Below, piece by piece: positions 1 through 12,700 of a stretch of 64,000 nt of DNA. This DNA is from Atrichornis clamosus. Its lineage: Eukaryota; Chordata; Aves; Passeriformes; Menuridae. Every line of letters begins with the position of its first letter. Positions within the stretch are counted from its first letter, which is position 1. The stretch is from positions 1 to 64,000 of the forward strand of contig WBMZ01003282.1 in assembly GCA_013400975.1 (NCBI GenBank). Reading direction: 5' to 3'. A program made the position numbers and the translations under genes. Under the pieces are notes generated by a model, which had not been told where the DNA came from, did not search any database, and was given only the letters and a program-made list of their open reading frames with translations.

Positions 1-84
1 TCCCCGCCCGCCCCGCGGTGCCGAGCGCTGCCCGCGGGCGCGGCCGCGCTGCCGGCGCGGAGCGGGAGCCGGCGGGGCAGGGCC
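1..84. promoter_or_regulatory. Edge of a CpG island, probable TFDP1 promoter end
   Basis: The first 84 bases are almost pure G/C with many CpG steps, then composition falls quickly to ordinary AT-rich DNA. This looks like one flank of a CpG-island promoter cut by the window edge. In human 13q34 the gene beyond TMCO3 is TFDP1, in the same orientation as TMCO3, so its promoter would fall here with the gene running leftward on the minus strand. The island is seen directly; the TFDP1 assignment is inference from synteny, since no TFDP1 coding exon is in the window. Confidence 0.5.
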
Positions 85-3000
85 ATGCGGTTTCGTTGCC
101 ACAACATCCTGCTGCCGGTGCTTCCTCATCGCGTTTTGTCCGGCCGTTACTCGAGCAAAGTTTCGCTTGCAGCGATCGTTGCTAAAATTAGGGATTTTGT
201 GGTAATCCAAGCGAAAGTTTTCCTTTGGGCCGTTGCAGCTCTCAACCTTGCGCCCAAAACTAAAGCATCTCCGGGCTGTGCAGCCTCGGTGCAGTGACGA
301 CCGCAGGAACAGAGCATGTTAGCGAGGGTTGTGTGATGTAATTACATAATTATCCTGTAAATTTTGGCAAATAAACCCCCAGCCCTGCAGCATGGCTAGT
401 GGAGGGCTACAAAGGCAGAGCCATAATAGTGCGAACTGCAGGAAAGCAAAGAAAAAAAGCATAAGAGCTGTGTTGCATGCGAGGCTATTTGATGGGGAGA
501 AAGCCATACACGCTTCTGCATGCAAGACCAAGCCTGCATGGTACAAGGTTGCTCATAACGCAGTGAAGTGAGCAGGAAGTAAAAGGCTCGTTCTTTCTCT
601 AAAATCATGCTGCTTCCTGGGAAAAAAGACTAACTGGGAATAGAACACACAACCAGCAGAAACACTACATTGCAACAGCAGACAAATCTAGCACAGATGC
701 TGACGAAGATACATTTCATGACTCAATAAGATTCGCATTCAGTTACTTTTACATCTTACTATTTTTTTTTAAAGACATTGAATAGTTGTGCTTTACAATA
801 ATAATGAAACACTATTTCTTGATAAATAGCAGTCTTCAGAATTTTTACTTAACAATACCCCAGTTGCTGCTCTAGGGTTATTACCCCATTTCTTCATTCC
901 TCTTGACTAAGCTTGATGGCAGTGGACATCGAAAAAAGGTGGTGATAATGAAAATGTGTTTGTAACTTATAATCTTTCAGAAACCAGTAAGAAATGGTTT
1001 TTGATACATCAAAAACATGAACCACCATAAGCCAGCTGCAGAAAAAAAAATGCTTCCTGGAAGACATCTCCAGTTGATGGTGCTGCTCTTCACCCCCCAG
1101 GTTATCTATACTGTGCCTGAGGGTTTAAACTGTATATATATCTCACGTCCCTACCCACCCACCCCCTGCTCTTTTGTTTTACATTAATTCTTGTAGGAAA
1201 AAAACTTGTGAGTCAACTGAACAAGCACAAACAAGAAGGTGTGTCCTAGTCTGGTAGAATTTATTTTGATACATACTAACTGCCCAAGCACGCCCAACTC
1301 CCAGGTAATGGGGTTTTTTTCTTTAGCAGAGGGTTGTTCGCAACTAATTTGAAGTATTTGTACCAGTGAAAAAACCTCCAGCACTTCTCTAATCTCTGAG
1401 CGCAACTTTTTCAGGTGTTTTGAAGCTTTAGAACTTCATTTGTGTTTGTAGCGGTGGAAGGCTATTCCACTTCACAACTGTTTTCTGTGGGCTGCCTCTG
1501 CCTTTTAAGTGTGCTTGAAAAGGAGAACAGATCATAACTTTAAACAGCATCAGTGTGGCACAACTGCATGTCAGACACGAGGAAATTGTCTCCAGGAGTC
1601 ATCTAGTCTATACACAGAAACCTACAACAGATGCCAGAGGACATACACATGAACATGTTTTGACCTTTGTGCTTCAGAACTGGGAGCCATGCAATCTGAA
1701 CAGTGACTTGTGCAAGCTAAAGGCCGAACACCAGATGACCAGTTGGTCAGCATCTGGCCTCGTTGGGAGGTAGCATCTCCCAATTCTCAAATTTCTGCTT
1801 TATTTTAGGAAATAAAAAATACAGCTTGGTACCATAACTTTGAAAGCATTACCATTCCCTCATCTAGGTTTCATCTCACAAGGCAGGATCAGTTATCTCT
1901 AAGTCACTCTGGTCACACCATTGTCCAGTTTGTTGTCTCCGGCTATCAGGAGGTTTTCCTAGTCCCACTGTCCTTGAAGTGTCAGTAAATCGCACCCGGC
2001 AGTGGTAGTTACCTAACAGAGGCGGTGGGAGAACCCAAGGAGCACATCGCTGGGTACTGAGCAGTTGGTAGAGGCATGCCTTTCCCTTCTGCCTCCTTTC
2101 CTTTGGGGTGGGGTGGCCGCATAACTCCAATGTGCCCTTAGGACATCTCGCTGCTTTTCCTTCTCCCTTCACTAGTTGTGTTGGCTCCCTTGTTGTCAGG
2201 TCATCAACAGTGGATGTCTGGTACTTTGCTGCTCCTTACGAGCTGTTTATTGCGTTTCCCACAAAGTAGTAACGCTGTTGGCGTGGCTTGCCTCTTGTCA
2301 CTCAGGGATCCCGTTTCCTCCACCTTTGGCACTGCCCACATGCTGGAACACTGCCAGGATTGGTTACAGAGCAGAATTCGGATTCCTTCCCCAGACAAAC
2401 CCCAGGAGTGCTTTTGTGGTTAGATTGTTCCTGGGTTCATTCCAATAGGCAGCAAGACCACACTAGATTTCTCATCCCCTCCATCAAGCATCACCATCCA
2501 GCACTATTTGTCATCCAAGGCACCCCCCACACATCTGCCTGCAAAGCTGATATGTCCAACTGTAAAATAACTGAAGTACGAGGCACTGTAAGGATGCTTT
2601 CGTCTCATATTTGAGAATTACAGGAAATATGAATTCTTATGGCTTTTAAAAGGTTATGTAGCCCCATGGACTAGTCCACCATCACAACATTCCTTGAGCC
2701 ATCCTAACCATAACAGTTGCAAGAAACCACCTCACAGCTCCCATGAGATACCTTCCCTAATGAAGAATTGAAGCCACCTATTCTATATGGGATAAGCCAC
2801 AAGCAGGGTGGTTGTGGGTCCATATTCACCCCAGGGACAGGGAAATGGCTCACAAAGGATAAGCACAGCCCATACTACCACCTTTAAAACTGCTTTGGTT
2901 CCTTTATCTTCACAGAATGACCCAGGGTAGCAATTAAGGGGTAACATGCAAGAACTCAAACTTTCAGAAAGCCACGCAAAACAAGCCAAGTTATATCCAC

Positions 3001-3763
3001 CTCCAAAACAAATCAAAAACAAACAAACAAAAAATCTCAACCTCAAAATACGTAAGCTGAATGAGTTGCAAGTCAAGCACAGAGCAGGCCTTCCTTTTCA
3101 CTCCTTTAAGCTCAGCTTAACCACAGAAATATCCTCTCATCAGTTATTGAGGCTTCTGCTCTGTATCAGCTTTTTTGTATTCAAATGATGCTGATTATTA
3201 GTTAATGAATGAGATAGAACCAGTGTCCAACAAGCTGAAAAAAAATTTCCAGAAAAGACCTTTTGTTCTTCAAGCAACCTTCAACTAATCAGTAGATTTT
3301 CCTTTCAGGGCTTCTGGAACTCTGCTTTAATTTTATCTGCTTGACACCAAATGAGAATATTCCACAGTACAAGCATAAGGTTTCTGAAAAGCTGCAATTA
3401 TACCCAAGTGGGCTGGTTATGCAATATTCTCCCCATTTTCCATACAGGCATGAGTGATCATTCAGGAATAAGGTCTGTTGTTTCTATCCTAAGATTATAT
3501 CATGAGAGTACCCATTTGAACACGGAATTATGCATGGAGCCATTATTTGCATTTCAGGAAACATTTACCGTATTTCAATGTACCTCCAGATTTCTACGAG
3601 ACAATCTCAAATTGTAAACAAACTTACCATATGTCCGTTAAGATTAGTAAATTGCACTTACATCTAATATTCAACCAGGCAATCCCAAGTCCACGTCAAC
3701 AAAGAGGTACAGAACACTGATACATGAGACTATGTCTCCAGTTCTCCTAAAGCTTCGCCAAGT
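85..3763. other. Intergenic DNA, no gene recognised
   Basis: This lies between the left CpG-island edge and the solo LTR. Open frames here are short (under about 110 codons), overlap on both strands and resemble no family I know. A somewhat GC-richer stretch at about 1,880-2,560 holds several overlapping frames but no splice-flanked conserved exon. I see no coding exon, RNA gene or clear repeat. Confidence 0.5.
3759..3763. repeat. Left 5-bp target-site duplication of the solo LTR
   Basis: CAAGT directly before the TG end of the LTR; the identical copy directly follows its CA end at 4227-4231. Confidence 0.85.
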
Positions 3764-4226
3764 TGTCCTGGTTTTGGCCAGGACAGAATTAATTTTTTTG
3801 GAGCAGGCATCAGGGGTAGAGCCTGGGGCAGTGTGGGCATGTCCAGGTTGTGATTCTATACCAGCTTAGGTCATTGCCAGAGGGCAGGGAAAAAGGACTC
3901 CCTGTCTTCCAGGAAGAAGGGTGGCCCTTTCCAGCAGAACAAAATGTGTGGTGGGGTGGGGAACCCCTCAGCCACTGTTCATTGTCTGGGGGTTCCAGGT
4001 GAACATTTTGCATGTAAATCACCCTCTCTTTGTACACTTCCGTTTATTAATATTGTTACTGTTACTGTTCGTCTTCTTATCTTCTTGCTGTTTCCACTAA
4101 ATGGTGCTTATCTCAACCCATAATCTTTGCCTTTTGTGCTTCCAACTGGAGGAGAGGGGAAAGTGACTGACAGCGTGGTTTTGGTAAGAGCACTAAACTG
4201 GGGAATACCACCCCTAAATCACAACA
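3764..4226 (+). mobile_element. Solo LTR of an ERVL-type endogenous retrovirus
   Basis: A 463-bp element begins with TGTCCTGGTTTTGG and ends with TAAATCACAACA, so it has the TG...CA ends of an LTR. It is bracketed by the perfect 5-bp direct repeat CAAGT (3759-3763 and 4227-4231), the target-site length typical of ERVL-type insertions. The 5' end (a GGCC-containing CCAGGACAGAATTAATTTT block) and the 3' end (CTTATCTCAACCCAT, then GAGTGACTGA-like sequence) match the ERVL LTR pattern I know from neoavian and particularly passerine genomes. There are no internal gag, pol or env sequences, so it is a solo LTR left by LTR-LTR recombination. It lies downstream of TMCO3 on the opposite strand. The minus-strand open frame inside it is incidental. 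Confidence 0.85.
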
Positions 4227-4231
4227 CAAGT
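4227..4231. repeat. Right 5-bp target-site duplication of the solo LTR
   Basis: CAAGT directly after the LTR end, identical to 3759-3763. The perfect match suggests the insertion is not very old. Confidence 0.85.
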
Positions 4232-5549
4232 CATTACTTAAAAATTATTTGGGAAAGAACTGAGATGAGGTGAACAGTAAGGTAGGTAGATGCTCGCTTT
4301 CGTTTTTGGACACGGTACCAAAAGTACCTTTGACCCAACTCCCTTAGAAGATAATCAGGAAAATATCTTCTTTCTTTTAAGAGTCACAAGCCATTAGTAT
4401 TTACTAGTCTCCTAACTGGAGTTTTCTAGAGAACTACAATTACCCACAGCAATTTATTTAGATAAAAGGTTTACTCATCACACGAGTAATAAATACATCA
4501 TGTAATTGTTACATCGTGTAATTGTTTCGAGGGCTGTGACATAATGGAAACCATACAGAGGTCTCTACCATGACCTTTTTTCCCCTGAAACAGGTGGCAA
4601 ACTACATGTGAAATAAGCATCTTTCAAAGGCAAAATGAAGCCTTCAGGAGAGATGCTTGTATTGCACACAATGAGCTAGATAGAGTAAGATTTCTCTCCC
4701 TAAAACAGTTAAGAAACAATTTTAGTGAGGTACCTAGAAAAGAGTAAAAGGTCTGAGCTAGTAGATTGTTAAATGGAACCATAAAACTTGAATTACTCCT
4801 CTATTTTGAATAAAAATATTGAAATACACCAACAAATCAGTTTCAAGTTTCTTTTCTGTTATAGATTAGTTTTATAAAAAAAATATTTTATTTATAGGCA
4901 GCTTTTCCCTCTGCATTTGTCTGTTCCACGACAACTTTTGAAACCATTTGAGGGGAGGTGGAATTGCCATACATTCCTGCAACTTTTATGAAGCATCAGT
5001 GCCTGAAGAGAAAGTCCCGAATCCAGCAAGCAAGAACTCAAATATGATGATCTCTACCCTGTCCCACCAGTACAGATACACTCCAGACTACTCCAAGCTG
5101 TATTTTGACAAGCCCAACACATGTCAGAGAAAACACAGGAAGAAACTGAGCCTGCTATGGGGTAGGGGAAAGAGGTATAAAGCACAAAAATCCATCCAAA
5201 GCTTTGTTTTGCTACTTCGAGGACAGTTTTCATTTTAATTGGCAATTTAAACCTATGTAACATGCATTTTTCTAACCACTTTGTGGGTATCAAAGTTATT
5301 TTAGATAACACTACAATACTGACCTGAAGTGTTAATGTATCTTAAATAGTACTGGTTTTAGCAGGTAAACCTCAAGATGATTCTTAAATGCTTTGTCACA
5401 GAGCAGACTACAGCCTATGAGTAAGCTTTCTCTATGACACTTACAGAATGGGCTCTTACAAGACCTATCTCACTACCTACAATGTTTTAAAGAAAAAGCA
5501 TATTTAAGATCACATTCAAAACACTGCTTTCTAAAATATCATGGTATTT
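4232..5549. other. Intergenic DNA downstream of TMCO3
   Basis: AT-rich sequence with no recognised gene. It holds a small tandem repeat at 4495-4526 (two 16-bp copies, one mismatch) and minus-strand AATAAA hexamers at 4453-4458 and 4887-4892. Those hexamers would allow a longer TMCO3 3' end than the one preferred here. Confidence 0.45.
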
Positions 5550-6595
5550 TAAAAAGACTAACAATTTATTCAATGTAAATGTAACTTAAAAAGTCATGGA
5601 GTTGCAAATACACATCCAGTCTGCCATTTCTAGTTTTCTGCAAATTAATTTACTTAAAATAATTTCAAATCTAGTAGAGTGTCAATTAAGATCCAACCTC
5701 CAAAGCACAGATATTTTTCACATGTACAGTTTTACTACATTTCTTTTTTATCTAAAACAAAGGAAAAATCCCTGTAAACCATTACTGTAGCAGCAGTTAC
5801 CAACAAGAATGGGTGACAACTGTCAAGTCTACAAACGTAAGTTATGCCCTTTTTTAGCGTCAATTTTTAGTCAAATATGTAAATAAATACAAGAGCTAAC
5901 ACAAAATTTACCACTATAAGAAAATACATTTTAAGTTGCAATTTGGAATAAAATATCATGCAGTACTGGCTGCATGACTTGGAATATGTAATTACCTGCT
6001 TGGAACTGATGCTAAGTAGTTAAACCTTTTCTTTCTGTAGAAGAGAAAGCATCTTTTACTCAGCATTAGAAATTTGTTTTGTAATTAATTTTCTACTGCT
6101 ATATTAAACTCCTAAATGTGAAAATGACTCAAGTCATTTAGTGGAAGAAGATACCATAGGCACCATAATATATATATCTCTCTCTCTCTCTTTTTTTTTC
6201 TTTTTGAACACAATCTGGTGATGAACCAGCATTAACAGGATGAAAATTAAAAGGCACATTCAGGCAAAAAAATGATCAACATAGTTTGCATGATGCTATA
6301 TTTAAAAAAAATAATTTATGGTCTGAATAATAGATTGGATCAGAAACAAATATCCTGGCAGATTCAAATCTGTCGGAGTTAAAGAAAATTTTGTAAAAGG
6401 TCTTCAATTCAAATGATGTAACTGTTTTTTAGTACTGATATTTGTTTTAAGGTCGGTATAAGGCTGATAATCAAGTGCTTGTTAAGAGGACTGACTACTC
6501 AACAGGTTTTGTTTTCCGTGTGCATAGAAATACAATGAGCAATGAAGATGTTTTCCTTGCAAGAGGACATTTTCTTCTGTTTGTGCAAATCTTAA
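5550..6595 (-). other. TMCO3: Probable TMCO3 3' untranslated region
   Basis: Sequence after the TMCO3 stop codon, read on the minus strand. The nearest good poly(A) signal is the AATAAA complement at 5565-5570, about 1 kb past the stop, with TG-rich sequence further downstream. Other hexamers at 4887-4892 and 4453-4458 could extend the transcript. The left limit is therefore an estimate. A (TA)n(TC)n tract at about 6166-6200 lies inside. Confidence 0.45.
6166..6204. repeat. TA/TC microsatellite followed by a T-run
   Basis: Alternating TA passes into at least seven TC units and then a T-rich run. It lies in the probable TMCO3 3' UTR. Confidence 0.8.
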
Positions 6596-6709
6596 TCAAG
6601 TACTTGAGCGTCTTTCAGGTCTCGGAACACATTTCATAATTGCAGCTCTCCACAGGGCAGGGGCAAGTAAAAGGCTTAGAGTAGTCACACTCAGAATAAG
6701 AAGATAGAC
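6596..6709 (-). CDS. TMCO3: TMCO3 exon 13 (last coding exon, stop)
   Basis: The exon encodes residues 642-678: a final membrane helix ([17 protein letters not shown]), then a short basic tail ending PERRSST and TGA. The acceptor is TTTTGCAG before GTC, and the exon starts on a whole codon. The tail ends in T where human TMCO3, as I recall it, ends in L. Confidence 0.95.
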   Translation of the reverse strand, partial: VYLLILSVTTLSLLLAPALWRAAIMKCVPRPERRSST

Positions 6710-9700
6710 CTGCAAAAGGCAAATAAAAGCCATTACTTCTCTTGGTTACATGGTAGTACAAAGAAGTGACTAGAATTTTGAGGAGGTTAGACCCTTCTAG
6801 ACAGTATTTTCAAGAGACTTCACCTGTCTTCCTAAGCAACTTTGAACATTGCTACAAAAGCAAACAAGTGCATGCTCAAATCATCTAATTACCTGTTTAC
6901 TTGGTTTGAAGATACAATTGCAAAAACACCATTACTAGCTTACAGAAAAACATTGTTTCTATGTATAGTTCAGAGATCAATTTTAAAAATTCAGTATTTG
7001 CTAAGAAGTCCAATTTGCACAAAAGGCCAATTATCACTTTATTTTTAAAAAGAACCAAAAACCCCAAACCAACAAACAAAACAAAAAACCCCCCAACCAA
7101 TCAAATAAACCCCCCACCCCCCAACTATTCTGGTTTAATGATATAATGGCAAAATTCACTGCTAGTTCACTTATCAACAGAAAAAAAGCAAACAAAAATC
7201 CCTTTAAGTCATACTGTACATCTTCTGAAAAAAAAATCCTAACTACATTGTCTGAATGAGTCTTAGAAAACAGCGGCAGGAAGTAGTTTTGAGGTCTTAA
7301 GCAAAAGGATGAATTTACGAAATTTCAGAGCTATATCAACCTATACAAGTAGATAATCACGTGAGACGAGAAAAAATTGAAAGCCCCAAAGCCTCCTAGC
7401 TCAGTGGGTTGGCCCTTAAACTGGTTCTGTTATCATGTATGGGTATCTTGAAACTCTATGCAAACATGCAATATTTGTAACTCCTAATCATATGAAGGAG
7501 TGAACATCAAAGTGAATCACCTTTACCTACAAGTGAACAACATTTTGTATATTTTTCACGTGTGCTTTATTTGGAATTGGTTCCAACAGTATACAGCTAC
7601 TTGCTCACGTGAAGAAAAGCTCAGAGCACCAGGAGGGGAGTTTTTGTGAGCAGAAGTGCAGAATACTAAGTAGCTAGCACTAGAAAGTGAGGTCAGTTAT
7701 ATTTCTATAGCCATAATTTACTTAATTTCATAAAGCAGTCATGGTCTTCAAAAAAAAAGTAACTCTCCCAGCTTCAATATAAAAGTAAGTTTAAGGCGTC
7801 TTTCCTGGGGGATATTTTTCATGACTACTAAAAACATTGGTTTTTTTCTTATGCAGAGGATTTGAAATCAACAAGTTTTGCAGGTTAAAGTACCAGTTTG
7901 CTTGTTTAAATGTTAAGGCGATTTCCACTTCCACTGCTCTCTAGCTCTTATTTACTGCTATTTCCTTCTTCAAATCCTATACTCTCTATATATCATATAC
8001 TCCTGTACCTCTTTCTATAACTGTATCAAGATTTAAAAGCAAAGGCTTCTCAGTCTGAGTGACTTGGGTGCTACCTGCAACTCACTGCTCAAGTAATAAA
8101 GAAGTCGTGAGAGCAGTTAAGGTAAAGCATTTATAGCTAAACTATTTAAAATATTAAAGTACAATATGAAACAAGTAAAAAACAGCACCAAGAACCCTGG
8201 CAGGGACGTACAAGTATCCACTTGTACGGGTTGATTCTACTTGCTTACAGATGAGAGGTGTCACAAAATTGGAGGGTAGTGGTATTTCAAATACTGGGAT
8301 TTTGTATTAGTGTAAGTTATCCAGGTGCAAAAAATGACATTAATAACTATAGAACAGCTTACCTCCCGAGATATGATCCCTGCTCTGCGTGCTCTACTTC
8401 CCAGAACAAAGGAGAATTCACTGACTTGTGCCAGTCCTGCTGAGACAATCCACTTGATATACTGGCTGGTCTTTGGAAGAATCAAAGAAAGGACAAGCAC
8501 TGCCAAGACAAACTTTAAAAACAGGGGTTTTGGAGTTGCTGTGAGTTTGTTTTGTTTGTTTGCTTAAATAAAAGAAGTGTAATAAATAAAATAGTACTAT
8601 TTTTGTAAGCTATATAGCATCAAATACAATAATTCTGGACATAACATAAAATTATGGACTTCCAAGTGTGTCTTCTGTATCAATATCAAAAGAAACAATT
8701 ATACATTGCACAGTAAAAAGAAGCATCTTCTTTACAATAATAAAAACACTTGGTAACTGCCTCAAAGCCCAAGATACATTAAATAGATGCTTTGGCATGT
8801 GTAACTTACTTTTAATATCAAATACAGTACATTTTTTAAATACCTGAAGAATACTGTATCAAACTCTATTCTAATCAGTAAGATTCCTCCAAATACAGGC
8901 TTACAATAATACTGTGTGTTATATAAGATATTCAGTTCTTGCATAGAATTTCCTTTAGGGCACGCAGCACAAAGACTACTTAGATTATTAAAGATTAAAA
9001 ATATTTTTAAAAAGCATAAAAGAAAATACCTTCATTATGACGACAGACAATGTAAGGAATAGCAAGACTGTGAGTTCATATATTACAAATGTGGGAAAAA
9101 CATGAAGTCCTAGAAGGAAAGAAAGCAATATTGCAAAGTTTGAGGCCAATATCTTACTATGATAATCTTCTGGGTTAATGACATATTTAATTGCAAGACT
9201 GTATTCTCAAAACCAACCAAACAAAAAGCCTTAACGTACCTACCAACCACTTGATCACTAAAGCCCTAACTACCTACTTGATCACAAAAGCATTTCCTGC
9301 CTTATCCAGCCCTTTTTTCCTTTGGGGAGCTTTAGCACAAGCAATATTCCCAACTGAATTAAGTTTCATGTGAGTGATGCACAAGCACTTCAATTTCTAA
9401 AGCTGTCTTCCAGTCAACAATACAGAATCTGAACTGAAACACACCTCTAATGAAAGCTATACAAATCTGACAGGGAGAACAATTCCATCGATCTGCACAG
9501 TCACTGTAATATTTTGAGAGTCATTTAACTTTTTTGTATGATATGGTAATGGACAATCACAGTGGGAGGGACAATATACTCAGTATTTGCATAGATTATA
9601 GCTACAACAGAAATCCAAACTGTTTTCATTCTATGACCCTCACTTCCAAACACTAAAAGTCACTAGTGAACTAGAAAAGTCACTTGGACTGGAATCAGGT

Positions 9701-12700
9701 AAAGCCATAAACCCCTGAGCATAGCCTAACAATTAAGGAATTATAGGAAAATGATGATGTTCATGGCATTTCTTTTGTTGGGGTGGAGTGTCTTTTTTGG
9801 TTCTTTTGCAGTATTTGGTTGTTTTTATTTGGTAATTACATGAAGTAAGATAACAAGAACCACAAAGAACGCAAAAATGTGCAACTAAATCCTGCTAATA
9901 TTAAACATAAGAAAAAGAAGTATTTCTTGGAGAAGTCCTAGAGTCACTGAGGAATAATCTTACTCACAGCTAAGTCCATTTTTATCTGCTTAAGTATAAG
10001 GAATTTGTGCAAGCAAACATAACTGTGTATCTTTGGAAGCTCATTCCTTTTTCATAAAAGCTTCTAAAAAGTGAAACCAATATAGCGGTGCTGTTCCCGA
10101 CAAATCCGTAACAGTTGGCAGTTCTCCAAACCAATTATTTCTGGAGAGGGACAAGAATTTGGCTTTCCAAAGCACAAGGCATGTAAATCAATGCTGTAAC
10201 TTCTTATTTTAATGCAGGAAAAGGTTTCACTAATTTTCCCTGCCCTATAGTGCTGCAGAGCCAGACAAACTGTAGAGAACCAAGAGTTGTCATCTCTCCC
10301 AGTAATTTCACAATGTTTTGTCCATATGCACATTCCATTGTGGATGGAAATGTTCTTCAAGTACATCAGAGATCTTTACACAAGTACACCCAGTCAGCAG
10401 GCACACATCCTGTTTTATTTCTTAATTTCCTTCCAACTACTGAAGCACAAATGCAAGACTATCAAAGGAAGAGGAGAGATGGCAGAATAAGAAAGAAAGA
10501 AATCCACATACATGCACAGATGCACGTGGAGGGGCAAGTAGTTTCTCTGTTTTCACTGTATGTCATGTGCACAGTGCTCCTTCACCTTTAGGCCGACCTC
10601 AGAAAATACATGAAAAGCAATTAGAGAAATACAGCCTGTAGCAATGGTATGTTTGATAAGAGGGCCAACTCTGCCACATCTAGAACGGAAGGTTTCCAAG
10701 GGAGGCTATAAATAAAGCCTCGTGCTCTCATCACTACTGGTGGAACTACCTGTTCAGTTCTGGAGCACACAGGCAGTCTGAAGTCCGTTTGAACTGCTGC
10801 CCAACATGGAGATTACTGCCATATTCCAAAGAGCTGAAGCACAGACTACAGCAGTTTTCTGCAACAATCCTTTGGAGGCAAGTGTTTGCAAGGTGAAACA
10901 AGCCTAAACCTGTCACATACGCTATTCTGAGCAGAAAAATCAACATCCCAGAAAACAGACACCTTTTGGAGGAAATAAATCCCATCATAAGGGATTTTTA
11001 TGGTCACTACAGACCTTTGCCCCAGTCCTAGATGAAAACCCAGGATAAGGCCAGAAGTCTCAACAGACGCCTATACAAGTACATGAAGCCTTCCTGAGAA
11101 CTCACACACCATCAGAAAGAGTAATGTCATAGGCAGAAGGTGCATGAATATGACCATTTGTTGCAATGGTTCTGATCAGATTTTGTGACTAAGCTCAAGA
11201 GCAATTTTGAAATAATTTTCTAACATGGAAGAAACCCTTCAAATAATTCAAAAACTTCAGCAGTGTCATCAGGGAGCACATGTCACATTGGCCAGTAATC
11301 AATAGCTAGGATAACACTTAGGTACACTTTTACAGAGCTGACCGTAAGCTACCAGACTTCGATTCTAAGCAGTGTTCAGAAATAGCTGGAACAGATGCCT
11401 TGGGGTGCGTCAATGTCAAGGCAAAAAGCACAGTTCACTCATGTGAGGTGGTATGCGTTCTGGGGACAATTACAGGCAAGATTTTGCACATTCTTTTTAT
11501 AAGTCCTTTTTTTCTTAATAAGTAAACTCCCTCTTTCCCCAATTAGACAGATTCCACCGATCTGCGGGATGGCTTCTAAACAGCATATAAAGATCCAAAT
11601 GTCTTGACCACATCCTGGTTAGATCCAACATCAAAAAAAGGGAATCTTGGAGATTCTTGATGGCAAACAAGATTACCAGAACTCTGTGGGTCAAACTGAA
11701 GCCAGTAGTATTAATTCTGACACATCCTCAAGACAGGACATCGCTCAGAAAAATCATGTTAGCTATGCACTGAGATGCTGCATTGACTAAGAGTCTTAAT
11801 GAACCTAAGATCACAGCCAGCAGCCCTGGCTAGATCATTAAGTAGCACAGGGGAAAGCCAATATTCTTCATCTTTCTGCAAATGAGAAAGTCCTTTTGAT
11901 TCTAATGTCAGTTCTGAGAGCCTGAAACCTCCAAGTTTCACTGTGTTCCATGCAGGAAAACAACACAGTAGAGCTGGATGGATAAGGAGACGGAGATGCA
12001 TGCCCCCTAATGAATTCCAGATGGGATCCTGCTTTGATTTTTCTCAAATTCAACAGAAACATTAAGAGGTTCATCACAGAATCCTTGTGTGCATGTTTGT
12101 TCTGGACAGCAGTTCATCTTCCAAAGAAAAAGACTGAGCTGTTTAAGGGTTTTCAGTATCTTGCATTCAAGGTCCAACAATGACCACAGGATTTACCCAG
12201 AAGGGAAACATGGAGGTGAGAACATCTGTACAGCACATTGAGAACACACAACTTGTCAGTCAGTAGAAGTAATCTGCCTACTCACAAGTGGCAGAGAAGG
12301 TCCTGATGCCCAATGTCAAACTCCATATGCCTTGTAGACTAAAAGAAAAATTGGAGCTTTTTAAAAACGTCAAACTGTCTATGCAAAGATGCCTTCTATC
12401 TTTCCAAAAAGTAATCAAAACAAATGATGTATGGGTAAAGATCTGAGTACTAGGTACCAAAACAGACATAAGAAAGTTCCCAAAACATGCCTCTAAGGAT
12501 GGGTCGAGATGTTCTCTCAAAACTACTAGTGAGGACAGAGACTAACAGGAACTTTCAAACCTCAGCAGGTAGCATAAAGAGTGCCAGGAACCTTGAAGAG
12601 CACACAGAGCCCTAAATGAATGTACAGATAGAGAGTAACTCAAAGTGCAGCTGTTAATGCCTAACTGCAAAGGTGCATTATTCCCACAAATGCACCCAAG

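Noticed and set aside
85..297. 70-codon frame starting in the left CpG island edge
   Set aside because: There is no similarity to a known protein, the start is in GC-rich 5' sequence and the expected gene there runs on the other strand.
3810..4037. 75-codon minus-strand frame
   Set aside because: It lies wholly inside the solo LTR and reads antisense through it.
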